Notes under the pieces: model-generated
What the model saw: the letters and a program-made list of their open reading frames with translations, nothing else
Told to the model about the DNA's origin: nothing
The model's database searches: none
Made by a program: the position numbers and the translations under genes
In this document: in pieces, positions 33,001-44,800 of the stretch
How positions within the stretch are numbered: the stretch's first letter is position 1
How the letters are laid out: the number at the start of each line of letters is the position of its first letter
Assembly (NCBI GenBank): GCA_030268105.1
Contig: BSDZ01000007.1
Location: 52,226 to 116,225 of the forward strand
Direction: 5' to 3'
Length of the DNA stretch: 64,000 nt
From: Volvox africanus
Lineage: Eukaryota; Chlorophyta; Chlorophyceae; Chlamydomonadales; Volvocaceae

Positions 33001-36000
33001 TCCGCATGCTCGGTGTGGTCACCAGCCCGCCAGCCGGGGACACCACGGGCGACTGCAACGGCGGCGCCGCGACGGGTGTGTCGGATCCAGTCGTGGGGAT
33101 CGTCACCGAGTTTGTGGGCAACGGGACCCTGGGACAGGTCGTGCGCTCGCCCAGCGGAAGGCTGTCAATGCGGCAATGCGCCCGGATTGCGCTGCAGGTA
33201 AGCGAGGTTGCCAGTTCCTCCACTTCTCCGAGTAGGCGCGGGGGGGGGATGTCAGGGTTGGCGTGAGGCCCTTCTTCTAGGCGGTGTAGGTTGTCTGGGT
33301 CTGTGTTACGTGCGAGTCATCTGTTGGGCCCACATGACCCTCACATCATCATGTGATCCACCCGCCCCCAGCAGTTCCCCAATTGGCGGATAGTCGTTAT
33401 CGGCCGCCCTCCAAGCCCCTCCCGCCTCCATTACTGCAGGGTGCCTTGTTACATCTGTACGGGTCGAGCCTGGCTCGGCGCGCTGCTCCCTGACTTGTGT
33501 GCATGTGTGCCTTCCCCTCACGCAGGTGGCCGTGGGGATGGCCTATCTCCACTCGCAGTCGCCCGCCATTGTGCATTTCGACTTGAAGCCCGAAAACGTG
33601 CTCATCCAAGGAGAGGGGGAGAACATGGTTGCCAAGGTCAGCTACCCGAGCAAGACTGTGTGTGTGTGTGTGGAGGAGTGGTAATGGGCCGGAAGGCCCC
33701 GCAGTGACATGGTGTCGTCTGGTCGTGTTAGGGTTTCGTCTGAATCTGGCAGCTGCGTTCGTGTCCGTGTATGCTTCTGTGTGCGTTTCCCGTGAATCAT
33801 CGCCGTCTCACAGCTGCCGCCACCAACTCACCCCCACCGCCACTGGCTTCACGACATCTCACAGATTGCGGACTTCGGGCTGAGCAAGCGCAAGCACGGC
33901 AAGTACGTCTCCTGTCCTACGCCGCGCGGGACGCTGCCGTACATGGCCCCCGAGGTGTTTTTTGGCAACGGTGAGGTGTCGGAGAAGGTTGACGTCTATT
34001 CGATGGGCGTCACCCTGTGGCAGCTGCACACGGGGGAGGAGCCGTTTATGCGGCTGAGCAACCACGAGATCCTGATGGGGCTCGAGTCCGGGACCCTGCA
34101 CCTGCCCATCCCTTCCACATGCGATCCTGAATGGCGGTCGCTGGTGGAGACGTGCATGGATCCGAACCCAGACAACAGGCCCAGCTTCAGGGAGATCATC
34201 CTACAGCTGCAAGCAATCTTGGTACAAGAGCAGTGGACTGCAAAGAAGAGCTGCTCATGCGCCGAGGTGGCGGTAGCTGCGGCCGTGGCGGTGCTGGACA
34301 GCGACACGATTGGCCGCACATTGCCCAGGTTGTATGAGGTGCTGCTGTCACCGGCCACCCCAGCCGCTCCGGCCGCACCGGCCGCACCGCCGCTGCCGCT
34401 GAGGGCCTTCGGGGAAACCAGCGGCGAGGTCAGCAGGGTCTGCGGCTTGCCGCCGGTGCCCTCGCTTATTACGTTGTCTGGGGACAACGAATCGTTTATC
34501 AGCACGGCGCCAGGCACCGCCGGCAATCCGTTGGTACTGGGCGACTCCTTCTCCCCGGCCAGGGCGCCGGCGATGGGCGTGGGCCTGGTCGCTGGAGGTC
34601 CTGGAGCGGACGCGACCCATATTGGTGCGGTGGCGCAGTGCTCTCCACTGCGCGGCGTGGTGAAGGTCCGCAAGACGGAGGTGTCCAACGAGGAGAAGAT
34701 CGGCGAGGGCGCGTAAGTGATGAGACGGCGCCATGAGGGCGCGTGCCCCTATGTGTGCCCCTGGCTTAGCACCCTTGGTTATCCCTTTTTACTGAGGATC
34801 GGCAGTCACTGCACTCACTGCTGTGAAGCTGCGACGTACAGCTGCTGTTGCTGCGTGCCTGCGAATGTTGTGAGCCTAAATAAGTTTGGCCTTCGGCTGG
34901 GCCTTGCCTTGCCCCTCAGGTTCGGACAAGTCTCAAGGGCGGATGTATTCCCATACGGCGACGTGGCCATCAAGTGGATCAAGGTGGGTGTTTCGGAGCG
35001 CCCTGCGTGCGTAGGCTGGGTGGTAGGCGAGTGTAACGTTGCATGAAGGACACCAGAGTGTACGGACTGGTGTGGAATTGTGCGCGCTTCTTTGTCAGGT
35101 TATGGCGTGCGCCTGACAGAGCAAGTAAGTAAAATGTGAGGGCCCTATCCGCGCATTACAAATCCTCGGCACCTGATACTTCCACTGCTTCTCTAGCCTG
35201 GGGAGGGAGAAAGCGCTTCTCACCCGTACTGACTGGTTCCCAATCGGCGTATGGATATTGGAAGCGCGTTGCTCAGTTTGTTCAGAACTGCCCTTCTCCG
35301 TCCCGCGCAGCCGGAGCACATCGCCAAGCACTCGGATGCGTTCCTTGTTGAGGCCGACATTCTGGCCAACCTCAACCACCCGAATATCGTCCGCATGCTC
35401 GGTGTGGTCACCAGCCCGCCAGCCGGGGACATCACGGGCGACTGCAACGGCGGCGCCGCGACGGGTGTGTCGGATCCAGTCGTGGGGATCGTCACCGAGT
35501 TTGTGGGCAACGGGACCCTGGGACAGGTCGTGCACTCGCCCAGCGGAAGGCTGTCAATGCGGCAATGCGCCCGGATTGCGCTGCAGGTAAACGAGGTTGC
35601 CAGTTCCTCCACTTCTCCGAGTAGGCGGGGTCGGTGGAGGCGGAGGTGGCGGGGGCGGGGGCGGGGGCGGGGGCGGGGGCGGGGGCGGTGGCGGGGGAGG
35701 TGGAGGCGGATGCGGAGGAGGTGTAGGATGCGTAGGAGGCGGTGGAAGCGGTGGAAGCGGTGGAGGCGGTGGAGGCGGTGGAGGTGGTGGGGGTGGCGGC
35801 GGCGGTGGCGGAGGAGGCGGAGGAGGCGGTGGCGGCGGGGACGGTGGAGGTGGCGGGGGCGGGGGCGGGGGCGGTGGAGGCGGTCACCACAGCTACAACA
35901 GCAGCAGCAGGGCTTGCTGTTGCACTCACCATCACCACATCCACAACAGCAGCAGCAGGAGGAGGGGGGCTTGCTGCCTCTGCCACCACCACAACTCAAC

Positions 36001-36030
36001 CAATTTTTAAGCAGAGGCAGGATGCTGTAA
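30060..36030 (+). CDS. TKL/Raf-like protein kinase with partial second domain (unit 4)
   Basis: Exons by comparison with unit 1: 30060-30100, 30235-30358, 30463-30573, 30758-30873, 31505-31669, 31793-32323, 32531-32594, 32922-33197, 33526-33636, 33865-34712, 34920-34983, 35311-36030. All catalytic motifs of domain 1 are present ([15 protein letters not shown]). The second domain is again only an N-lobe that runs into the G-rich tract. The second copy carries Gly in ETSGEVS and His in VHSPSG, as in unit 1, but CACCCGTACTG in the intron, as in first copies. Confidence 0.75.
34400..35627 (+). repeat. Second copy of kinase N-lobe segment, unit 4
   Basis: Duplicate of 32011-33238. It carries second-copy bases at most diagnostic sites (CGCGCATTAC, GACATCACGG, GTAAACGAG), but the first-copy base in CACCCGTACTG. 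Confidence 0.92.
35628..35884 (+). repeat. G-rich GGN tract (unit 4)
   Basis: Same composition and the same six-hexamer block as in unit 1. Followed by the CAG-rich segment and the stop at 36030. Confidence 0.95.
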
Positions 36031-37778
36031 GGGCGGCCCTGCCTTTCAATGAACTTAGATCACTGTCGTCATCAGGTTATAGGAGATTGTGAAGGTTGAC
36101 AACAACTTAGGGTGATGGGCTTCCTCTGCCCTCTCACCATTCATCGGAGACTCTGAGCGGCCGGCGAGGTAATCTAGATGTTTCTCACAAGGGCCCGGGC
36201 CATTGCCTGAAGGGCTAAGATAAGTCACGCGGTCAGATTTGACGAACATGAGACAAGAGGCTGCTAAAGCACCGAACGGTGTAGTAATGGTATCAGTGGG
36301 AAAGCGCAGATAACTTATAGCGCAGGTAGTACCTGTCTGCCTGTCAAGGAACTGCGTGCGGCGGGGGAGGAGGATGTCTGTTGTGACTTGTGAGCTGCCA
36401 CCTGGCACACCGTCAACACGTGTTAGGGAATATCAATAATGATGATGATGATGTTGTGGTGGAAGAGGAGGAGGTGGAGGTAAAAGAGGAGGAGGAGGCC
36501 CAGTGGCTCGGGTGCATGCACACCCCTCTCGCCTTGTAACGAAAGGCGCCAGTGGCTTTTATTTTAATGAGATAGGTCGGCACATGATGAGACGTTGATG
36601 ATATGATGGGACCAGGATGATGGAACCAGTATCGGTTCACACACAATACGAACGGACATGGTATAACTATATAACGGCACAGAGCAACCACAATGAGGAG
36701 GTTGGATGTGAACAAGTGCATGTGGACACCCCCCCCACTAAGGACTGTTTCTGAATCACGCATCCAATGTGTATTGGATGTGTGGCCAATCACACATGCC
36801 GAGTGAGCCCATCTTCTGCCGTGAGGCTCACGAGTCTGTCAGTATGTCGTGTGGCGTGCTTGGCACCAACTATAGTCTTGTGGCATCCCAGACTGCTGAC
36901 CCCGCTACTCAGCCTCTGAGCCCCTTCAGAGCCATCTGGTGGTGGCGGCCAAGTGGTGGTGAAGCGGTCCACTTGCATCGTGGTGACCATGTACATGTAA
37001 CATATATGTTCATTTTGTAACCTACGCACCTTCTGGTGGGAGCCATTCGTGGTTCTAGACTGTGCTTCCCGCGACCGTTCTTTGCCCCCGCCATTCTCTC
37101 TTCACCCTTCTCTTTTCCTACGCGCCCCTGACCCCGCGTCTTAATCTGTGCCCCGCCTTCTTCTTTCACAACTGTGCCTTTTGACGCCCTTTCCGGTTTT
37201 TCTTCCCATTCCCCCATGCCGATGCCGTACCCTTCGACTGTCGTCCTGTCGTTTTCTGACACAGAAGTCCTCCCATCCTTCTTCCAAATTGTATTTATTA
37301 CTTTCTGACCATTTCTTCGCTCCTTCTCTACGGCAAAACCCAACGGCATAGTTTTCCTGGGGTGCACGGTTCAATAGCGTTGCTTTAACTGCCTTGGACC
37401 CGTCCTCTCACGTCTGCTTTTTCCTTGCCCTTACCCTTCTTCTTCCTCTCGCATGTGCATGTCCTTGACCTTTGCATGTTCTTGACCTTTGCATGTCCTT
37501 GACCTTTGCGGCTGCAACCGCACACCGCTGTCCCAGGTGCGTCCGCGTCAGACTGTGCACTTTGTTCAATGTGATTATTTCTCGTTCTTGTTCAAGCTGC
37601 TATAACAAACTTGCATAATAAGCTGGACGGTAGTATGGATGCAAGGCTATACTAAAAAATTAAAATAATTTAGTAAATTAGCAGAAAAAATAACTAAAAA
37701 TAATGCAAGCAAAATACTGCTAGTTGCTATTCTTGCAGCTACGAGGTTTATCGAAGGAGCAGAGATCATTTTATTAGT

Positions 37779-38484
37779 TTATGGCGTATCTTCTGCATCT
37801 TCTTCAGCTAGTGAATATGTAATAGGTTTAGTTATTTCAACACCCTTCTCCTTTAAATTTCCTATTGCTGAAGATAGCCCTTCTATTTGCTCGGGAAAAG
37901 CAACAGCAGACTTTTTTAAAATTGCCAAAACGATGTACACAACTTTGTATATCGCTTTGTTTGATTCGCACGTGCGCGGGCTTCAGGGTAGTTTGGGCTG
38001 GTTTGGGGGGCTTTGGTTCGGGCGCTTTGTCTTCCTAAGAAAGGGTTGGGAGGTGTACGAGCATGACAGCACCAGCGGTCAGCTTTCAGATCTCGCGCTT
38101 CCCACTTTAATGAACCTAAGAATATTTACTTGGTACCTTTTCGCCACCACCAGCAGCAAGGTCAATAGCAAACTTTAATATGGATTCTATTGCCTTATCT
38201 TGGGCGTCTATTTGCGGCCTTGGCGGCTACCTAGTTTACGTTCAAACATTTTCACCTTCTCCTAACTTCTTGGACGGAGCTAGACGCCGTCTATTCGTCT
38301 CCTCCTTCCCTGTCCCTCCCTCCCTCCCTCCCTCCTACTTCACACCCCTTCTCTCCCTCCCGCCCTTCCTTCGTACCATAACCTTGGGAGCCGGTGCCCC
38401 CTTGTCACCGCTCCTCTTGGGAGAAGGCCACCGGAACTGAGTGGGACTAAGTTCTACCCTTTTTACAATTACGGCATCCCTCAT
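37779..38484 (-). CDS. Predicted small gene of unknown function (unit 4 copy)
   Basis: Exons 38484-38377, 38226-38137 and 37910-37779. No difference from the unit 1 copy noticed. Confidence 0.42.
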
Positions 38485-39042
38485 CTTGCCTGCCCTCCCT
38501 GCAAGGAGGTTCTTTCTCGCCGACTACAACCGAAGTGGATTATGCCGCAGGGATTGTTACTTTGACTGCAATACAATTTGTATTAGGGTTTTAGAAGTCG
38601 TTATGTAAAACTTGCAGCAAACATGCCAAAAATCAGCGAAAAAACAATAAGAAAAGACTGGCAGCACATAAAAAGGGTTTCAACGTAAAGGTTCCTTCAG
38701 CAGCACCGGTTTCCTGAGTCCCATCGTTGGGGAAATCCAGTCAACTGCCTGAACCACCAAGTGCGGCTTCCGATGCCAATCTGCGCTACACAGCCACGCG
38801 AAGGTTGAAGCAATCTTTCAGGAAACCAAGCCAACGGCCAACCAGCAACGACCCAACTGTTAAACCGCTGAAGTTACATAACACAGCGATAATCCCTCCG
38901 ACAAGCCACATGCCTGATGAGTCCGTGTGGGTTGGGTAACCTTACTTGGATACTGACCCGGCTCGCGATCCCCTCTTCCCCTCCCCTCCCCTCCCCTTCC
39001 CTCCCCTCCCCTCCCCTCACCTTCCCTTCCCTCCCGTCCCGT

Positions 39043-40444
39043 TTAAACCTTATAAACATAAAAAACAATGGCCGCCAGCGCCACACACTCCGCCGCGTAA
39101 GCTGCCAAACCGAATGCCAACAACCGCCATTATCCCATCCAACGAACCATCAGGGACAGGAGGCCCAACTTGACCACCAGGCCCCCGGACGCGAGGACTG
39201 TTAGCACGTGGGCCTTACGTGGACGAAGGAAGGCAGACAGGCAGAAGGAAACATCTCTTCTGGAATACGAATGCGAATGCGAATGCAGAAAGACCAACAA
39301 GGAGACTTTATAAAATATTGAAACACAATAACTGACGTTCTTATACGACAACGCGGTTAATCTGGTACAATCGGTTGGTCTCTGGTTCTGTTTCTAATTG
39401 TACTGCACATCCGCTCGGTTCCCCCTTGCCCCTTACCCCGCCCCCGTGCCCTCCCTCGCCCCCCTTCCCACACCCTCCCTTCGCCCCCGCGATGCATAAC
39501 ATGAAAACACACACACACGCACGCGCGCACTTTAATGGGCCGTACCTGATCTAAGGTGTTGAATCCCAGCTTGAACTGCAGGTACTGCATTAGTAATTCC
39601 CCAGCACCTTCCCACGTCATTGCCACCACAACCCAAATGGCGGCGATACGGCGGTAGAAAGATGAATGCCGAATCACCGACCAGGCGGTGGAAAGACCCA
39701 ATAGCCTGTTACTGCCGCCGCCGTTGCCGTGACCGCCGCCGCCGTTGCCGTGACCGCCGCCGCCGTTGCCGTGACCGCCGCTGCCGCCGCCGTTGCCGTG
39801 ACCGCCGCCGCCGTTGCCGTGACCGCCGCTGCCGCCGCCGTGACCGCCGCTGCCGCCGCCGTGACCGCCACTGCCGCCGCCTCCACCTGCGCTGCTGCGC
39901 CGGGGCCGGCGACAATACGGCAACATCGTCTCCTCCTGATTGCCATCGCTTCCGGCGCAAGTGCTCACCCGGGTGTGGGGACAACACGCAGTGCCGTACA
40001 CCGCGCATGCGCCAGGTACGCCAGCGTCCGCGTCGGCAGCCGCCGATGGCGCCGAGCCGCCGCTCATCAAGCGGCTTTGCGACGAAATCAACGACACCAC
40101 CTCCGCGGCCGCTAGCGCTTCCGTCTTCGCCGTCACTAAGCGCTCCTGCTCGTCCTCCTCTTGTTCCACCTCCCTCCCTGCTCGCCTCCTGACGCCGCCG
40201 TCTGCCACCCCAAGCGGACTACCCTGGCCACATCCCACGGGTATTGCGCTGTCGGTCAGTGGCGGAGGTGGCCAGCGGCCCCGGCGCGCATTCCGGGACA
40301 ACCGCCACGAGATAAATCCACGTGACGGCGGTGAGTGCGATGCATGTCCACAGGGCAGTCTTGACGGCGAGGTAGCCGCCGATGAGGGGCCCCGCCAGCA
40401 TGCCGACTGAGAAGCATGACGTCAGATACCCCACAGCAGTGGCT
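39043..40444 (-). pseudogene. MFS-type transporter remnant (unit 4 copy)
   Basis: Same segments, with the TAA at 39130-39132. Carries the Ala loop variant. Confidence 0.58.
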
Positions 40445-41802
40445 CTGGGAAAAGAAGATGAAGACACACGAGGCATGAGGCACGAGGCATGAGGCACGAG
40501 GCATGAGGCATAAGGCATGAGGCATGAGGCATGAGGCATGAGGGATGTGGCAAGTCACAGGAGGAGGAGAGCACGAGCAGGGAAGGGGAGTGACTGCGGA
40601 CCTGGTCACAGGTAAAAAAGGAAAGTACGGACGGGATGGAGGGGAAGAGGATTTGGAAATCATTTGTCTCACGCAGTGACCCACACAGCTGGCGGGGCGG
40701 GGGAAGTTGTGTGGGGGGAAAGTGTATCGTTCAATCCAGAGCTTTACATCGTTCAACATAAGCTCCCAGCTCTCAATCCTTTAAGTTGACAGTGCCTTGT
40801 CCAGGGCTTCCTTTGTTGCACGCTGCATGTCAAACATCATGTTCGCAGAGGCTAAAGCTATGCGGGCGTGCGATATAGCACATCTTGATCACGATCGTCA
40901 GGACCCACGGGTCTGTGGGATCCAGGACGCGGTGATTTCGATCTGCAAGCTGCATGTAACATGATTTTACTGAGGTCAAGTGCGCCTGATGTGTACCTCG
41001 TAAACCGAGCCCTGCGACAGGAGGACGTTTCCCATCTGCGCTCCTTTCCCTCCTTCCCTCCTTCCCTCCTTCTTTTGTCAAGACGGGGGCGCTGCGGACC
41101 AGCCTGGGTGATGAACGGTAGCCCCTACGTTTTCGTGATTAGTAGCGGTCCCAAGAGTCCGGCACCCAACCGCAAGGGACAAGAAAATTCACATCACGTC
41201 CATAAATAAAAGCTTTTCAGCTTTCAAGGTAGAATGCCTGCCTATAACGTTTCAATGGGTGGAGCCAAGCGGGGTTCAAAAACCAGCGCAAGGCGTCCCA
41301 GTAAGTCCCCCTATGCGTTATGACCAGCTGTACGCGGGATTTCATTCCTAACCGACTGATGACTGGCGAAAATATTTTATATCTGACGTGCGACCTCTGC
41401 AAAATGACTCGAGCTTTGGATCTGGCTACATGGTCTGTCTACACAGCTAGCATCCTTGGAGGCCAAACGTTCCCAAATAGCAAGAAATCTCTTTAAATAC
41501 ATAAAGTGCACAACCTCCAAGCCTACGTAAGCTAAGTAAGTATATCTTTCGTTTCACGGGGTATGCAGCAATGCACACACGGATGCGCGGGATAGGTGCC
41601 ACTAAGGTCCACGCAAAAAGGAAAAGAATCGAAGACCCAAAACTCTTTTCAAATCATTATCATTATCATAATCTACCATGTTAGATTGAGTTATATTCAA
41701 TATAGATTGGGGAAATACTCGTGAAAGGTAATACAATTTGAGTATTAAAGAATTGAGGTTTAGCGTTTTAGAGCAGGGGGAAAGAAGGGGATTCCCCCCG
41801 AT

Positions 41803-44800
41803 ATGGAGCAAATGGCAGGTGGACAACCGCAACCGTCGCCGCCGTGAAAGTCACATCGCCAGTACGGAATCGCGTTTGCTACGATGTATTTATACACCAA
41901 TACATTATCCATATTTCACTTAGCTCCACTCGCTCACTCCAGCTAGCAATTCTGCATACAGTGCAGTGCTGATATAGTATACTGGCAACGAGCAAGCGCA
42001 AGCAAACATGGGTCTGCACCGACCTGCCTCTGGATCTTTTCAACGACATGTTGGAAATGGTCGAGAGAATCGCTTCAATGAACCCAAATGGAAGCGGCGA
42101 GGTGTAGGGATTCTTTGGAAGTCCCAAGCAGTGCGGGACATGAGCGGACGCGAGGAAGGTCGGAAGGTGCGGCTGGAAGCTGGACCGAAGTTTGCTGTTC
42201 TTTAGTTCGAGGAAAATGAGCAGCACCTATACTTTATCAACTCCTTGCTGGTTAAACAGGTGTCCACAAAGCCGGCATCACTTTCGGCGGGGAACGTGGC
42301 GCAGCGATTGTCAGAGGTAGGGGCATTTTTCGGGCCGATGGGCATCAGTAATTTGGATCTCGTAGACAAGACCATCACACGCGTTTAACTGGGCAATTGT
42401 GAAGTTTTCACTGAGGTTGGTGCGTTCCAGGTGGACATTCAAGTGACGAATTTTAATATTTTGCAACATGTTCACTCCTTTTTGTGTGTGGTATGTTCAG
42501 GACCTTACAAGGCTTTTTGCACGCTTACAACTGGATGACGGCGACGAATGGATGGGCGCTGAACACTTGTCCAGGTTAGGAAATCTGATACGTGCCACGC
42601 TGCTGCAAGTTCTTAAGTAAGCTTACAATTCAAAAATATGAAGAATGAAAAAATAGAAAAGGACAAGGATATTAAGGCAAAGTCCAAATATATGGTTAAT
42701 CCATGCCCATCACTGGCTAATATTACATGGAAGATATATTTGCATAGCCAGGAAACCTCAATGTTTTAAATGTCCTATTTGTCATTTATGATATATCAAA
42801 ATAAAAATGTATAAAGGACTGTAAATCCCCTCAGTATCCCAATGGATCACTCAATCTTCACTGATAATACTAAAAGAACGCAACGAATATTGTATTTCAT
42901 CCCAAAAAATATTGATTCTCGTATTTATCTTATAAACCAACTTTTTTAGCCCCAGCAAAGAGCTTATGTATGAGCTCAAAGCTTCCTCCGCATTCAATGA
43001 TTTGAGCACATACACATACACATACACATACACATACGCATACACATACACAGAGATGGTTGAAAGCGGTTGTATGACATGCGACACTCGTGTCTTAGCG
43101 ATTCCGACTTGCTTGAGTTGTATGACGTAGTGAATTAGTGGGCGTTTGTTTTGGGTTGTCTACATTCCCACTATGAACGACGGCTTATCGATGGCTGGTT
43201 GACCGCCGCACAAACTTCGCTGCACATTATGGTCAACTTGGTTGCAGCTGCCAGCCCGTGGCGTGCGCCTCAGAGTTCGGCCCAAAGTGGAGCGACGACT
43301 GGAGCGACCCTTACGAACTAAGCGATCGGGCCAGCGCCCTTGAGCACAGCCTCAGGCGGCGTAGCATCTGCTCCGCTCAGTTCAGTTTGGACGCTGATGA
43401 AAGCCACTCCAGGTCAGTTTGACCCGCTGGGCTTTTGCGATCGCTCGAGTCCCTCCTTCACTTTGCAGTTGCCTGTTCATTTGATATCACGTCTGTCGAC
43501 GTCAGTATATTCTCTTGTTCCTCTCTGATTTCCAGATCGGTAAAAGTGATCCCTCCTTCCGTGCGTTCTCATTGCAGCTGCACCGCCACATCGTCGCACG
43601 TCAAACTTGGTTCGGCCCTTCGTGCACTGGATGTATCCGTGAGCAGCGAGCATACGGTGGAAGGGCCCTTAGGTGCCCCTCGCGCGTGCGCTGGCGGTGT
43701 CTCACGGCGGTTAGAGCAGTTACCTTGGGGAGCTGACTTTCTTCCCCCGTACATGAGCGCCTTCGGGGAAACCAGCGACGAGGTCAGCAGGGTCTGCGGC
43801 TTGCCGCCGGTGCCCTCGCTTATTACGTTGTCTGGGGACAACGAATCGTTTATCAGCACGGCGCCAGGCACCGCCGGCAATCCGTTGGTACTGGGCGACT
43901 CCTTCTCCCCGGCCAGGGCGCCGGCGATGGGCGTGGGCCTGGTCGCTGGAGGTCCTGGAGCGGACGCGACCCATATTGGTGCGGTGGCGCAGTGCTCTCC
44001 ACTGCGCGGCGTGGTGAAGGTCCGCAAGACGGAGGTGTCCAACGAGGAGAAGATCGGCGAGGGCGCGTAAGTGATGAGACGGCGCCATGAGGGCGCGTGC
44101 CCCTATGTGTGCCCCTGGCTTAGTACCCTTGGTTATCCCTTTTTACTGAGGATCGGCAGTCACTGCACTCACTGCTGTGCAGCTGCGACGTACAGCTGCT
44201 GTTGCTGCGTGCCTGCGAATGTTGTGAGCCTAAATAAGTTTGGCCTTCGGCTGGGCCTTGCCTTGGCCCTCAGGTTCGGACAAGTCTCAAGGGCGGATGT
44301 ATTCCCATACGGCGACGTGGCCATCAAGTGGATCAAGGTGGGTGTTTCGGAGCGCCCTGCGTGCGTAGGCTGGGTGGTAGGCGAGTGTAACGTTGCATGA
44401 AGGACACCAGAGTGTACGGACTGGTGTGGAATTGTGCGCGCTTCTTTGTCAGGTTATGGCGTGCGCCTGACAGAGCAAGTAAGTAAAATGTGAGGGCCCT
44501 ATCCGCGTATTACAAATCCTCGGCACCTGATACTTCCACTGCTTCTCTAGCTTGGGGAGGGAGAAAGCGCTTCTCACCCGTACTGACTGGTTCCCAATCG
44601 GCGTATGGATATTGGAAGCGCGTTGCTCAGTTTGTTCAGAACTGCCCTTCTCCGTCCCGCGCAGCCGGAGCACATCGCCAAGCACTCGGATGCGTTCCTT
44701 GTTGAGGCCGACATTCTGGCCAACCTCAACCACCCGAATATCGTCCGCATGCTCGGTGTGGTCACCAGCCCGCCAGCCGGGGACACCACGGGCGACTGCA

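Larger units (their letters stand above)
29720..41462. repeat. Tandem array unit 4 (long class, 11743 bp)
   Basis: Full-length unit containing the complete kinase gene. In the first kinase intron it carries the bases typical of units 2-3 and of the second N-lobe copy. Around 30741 it carries the GTGTGTGG variant shared with units 5 and 6. It is therefore a mosaic between the two groups of units. Confidence 0.97.
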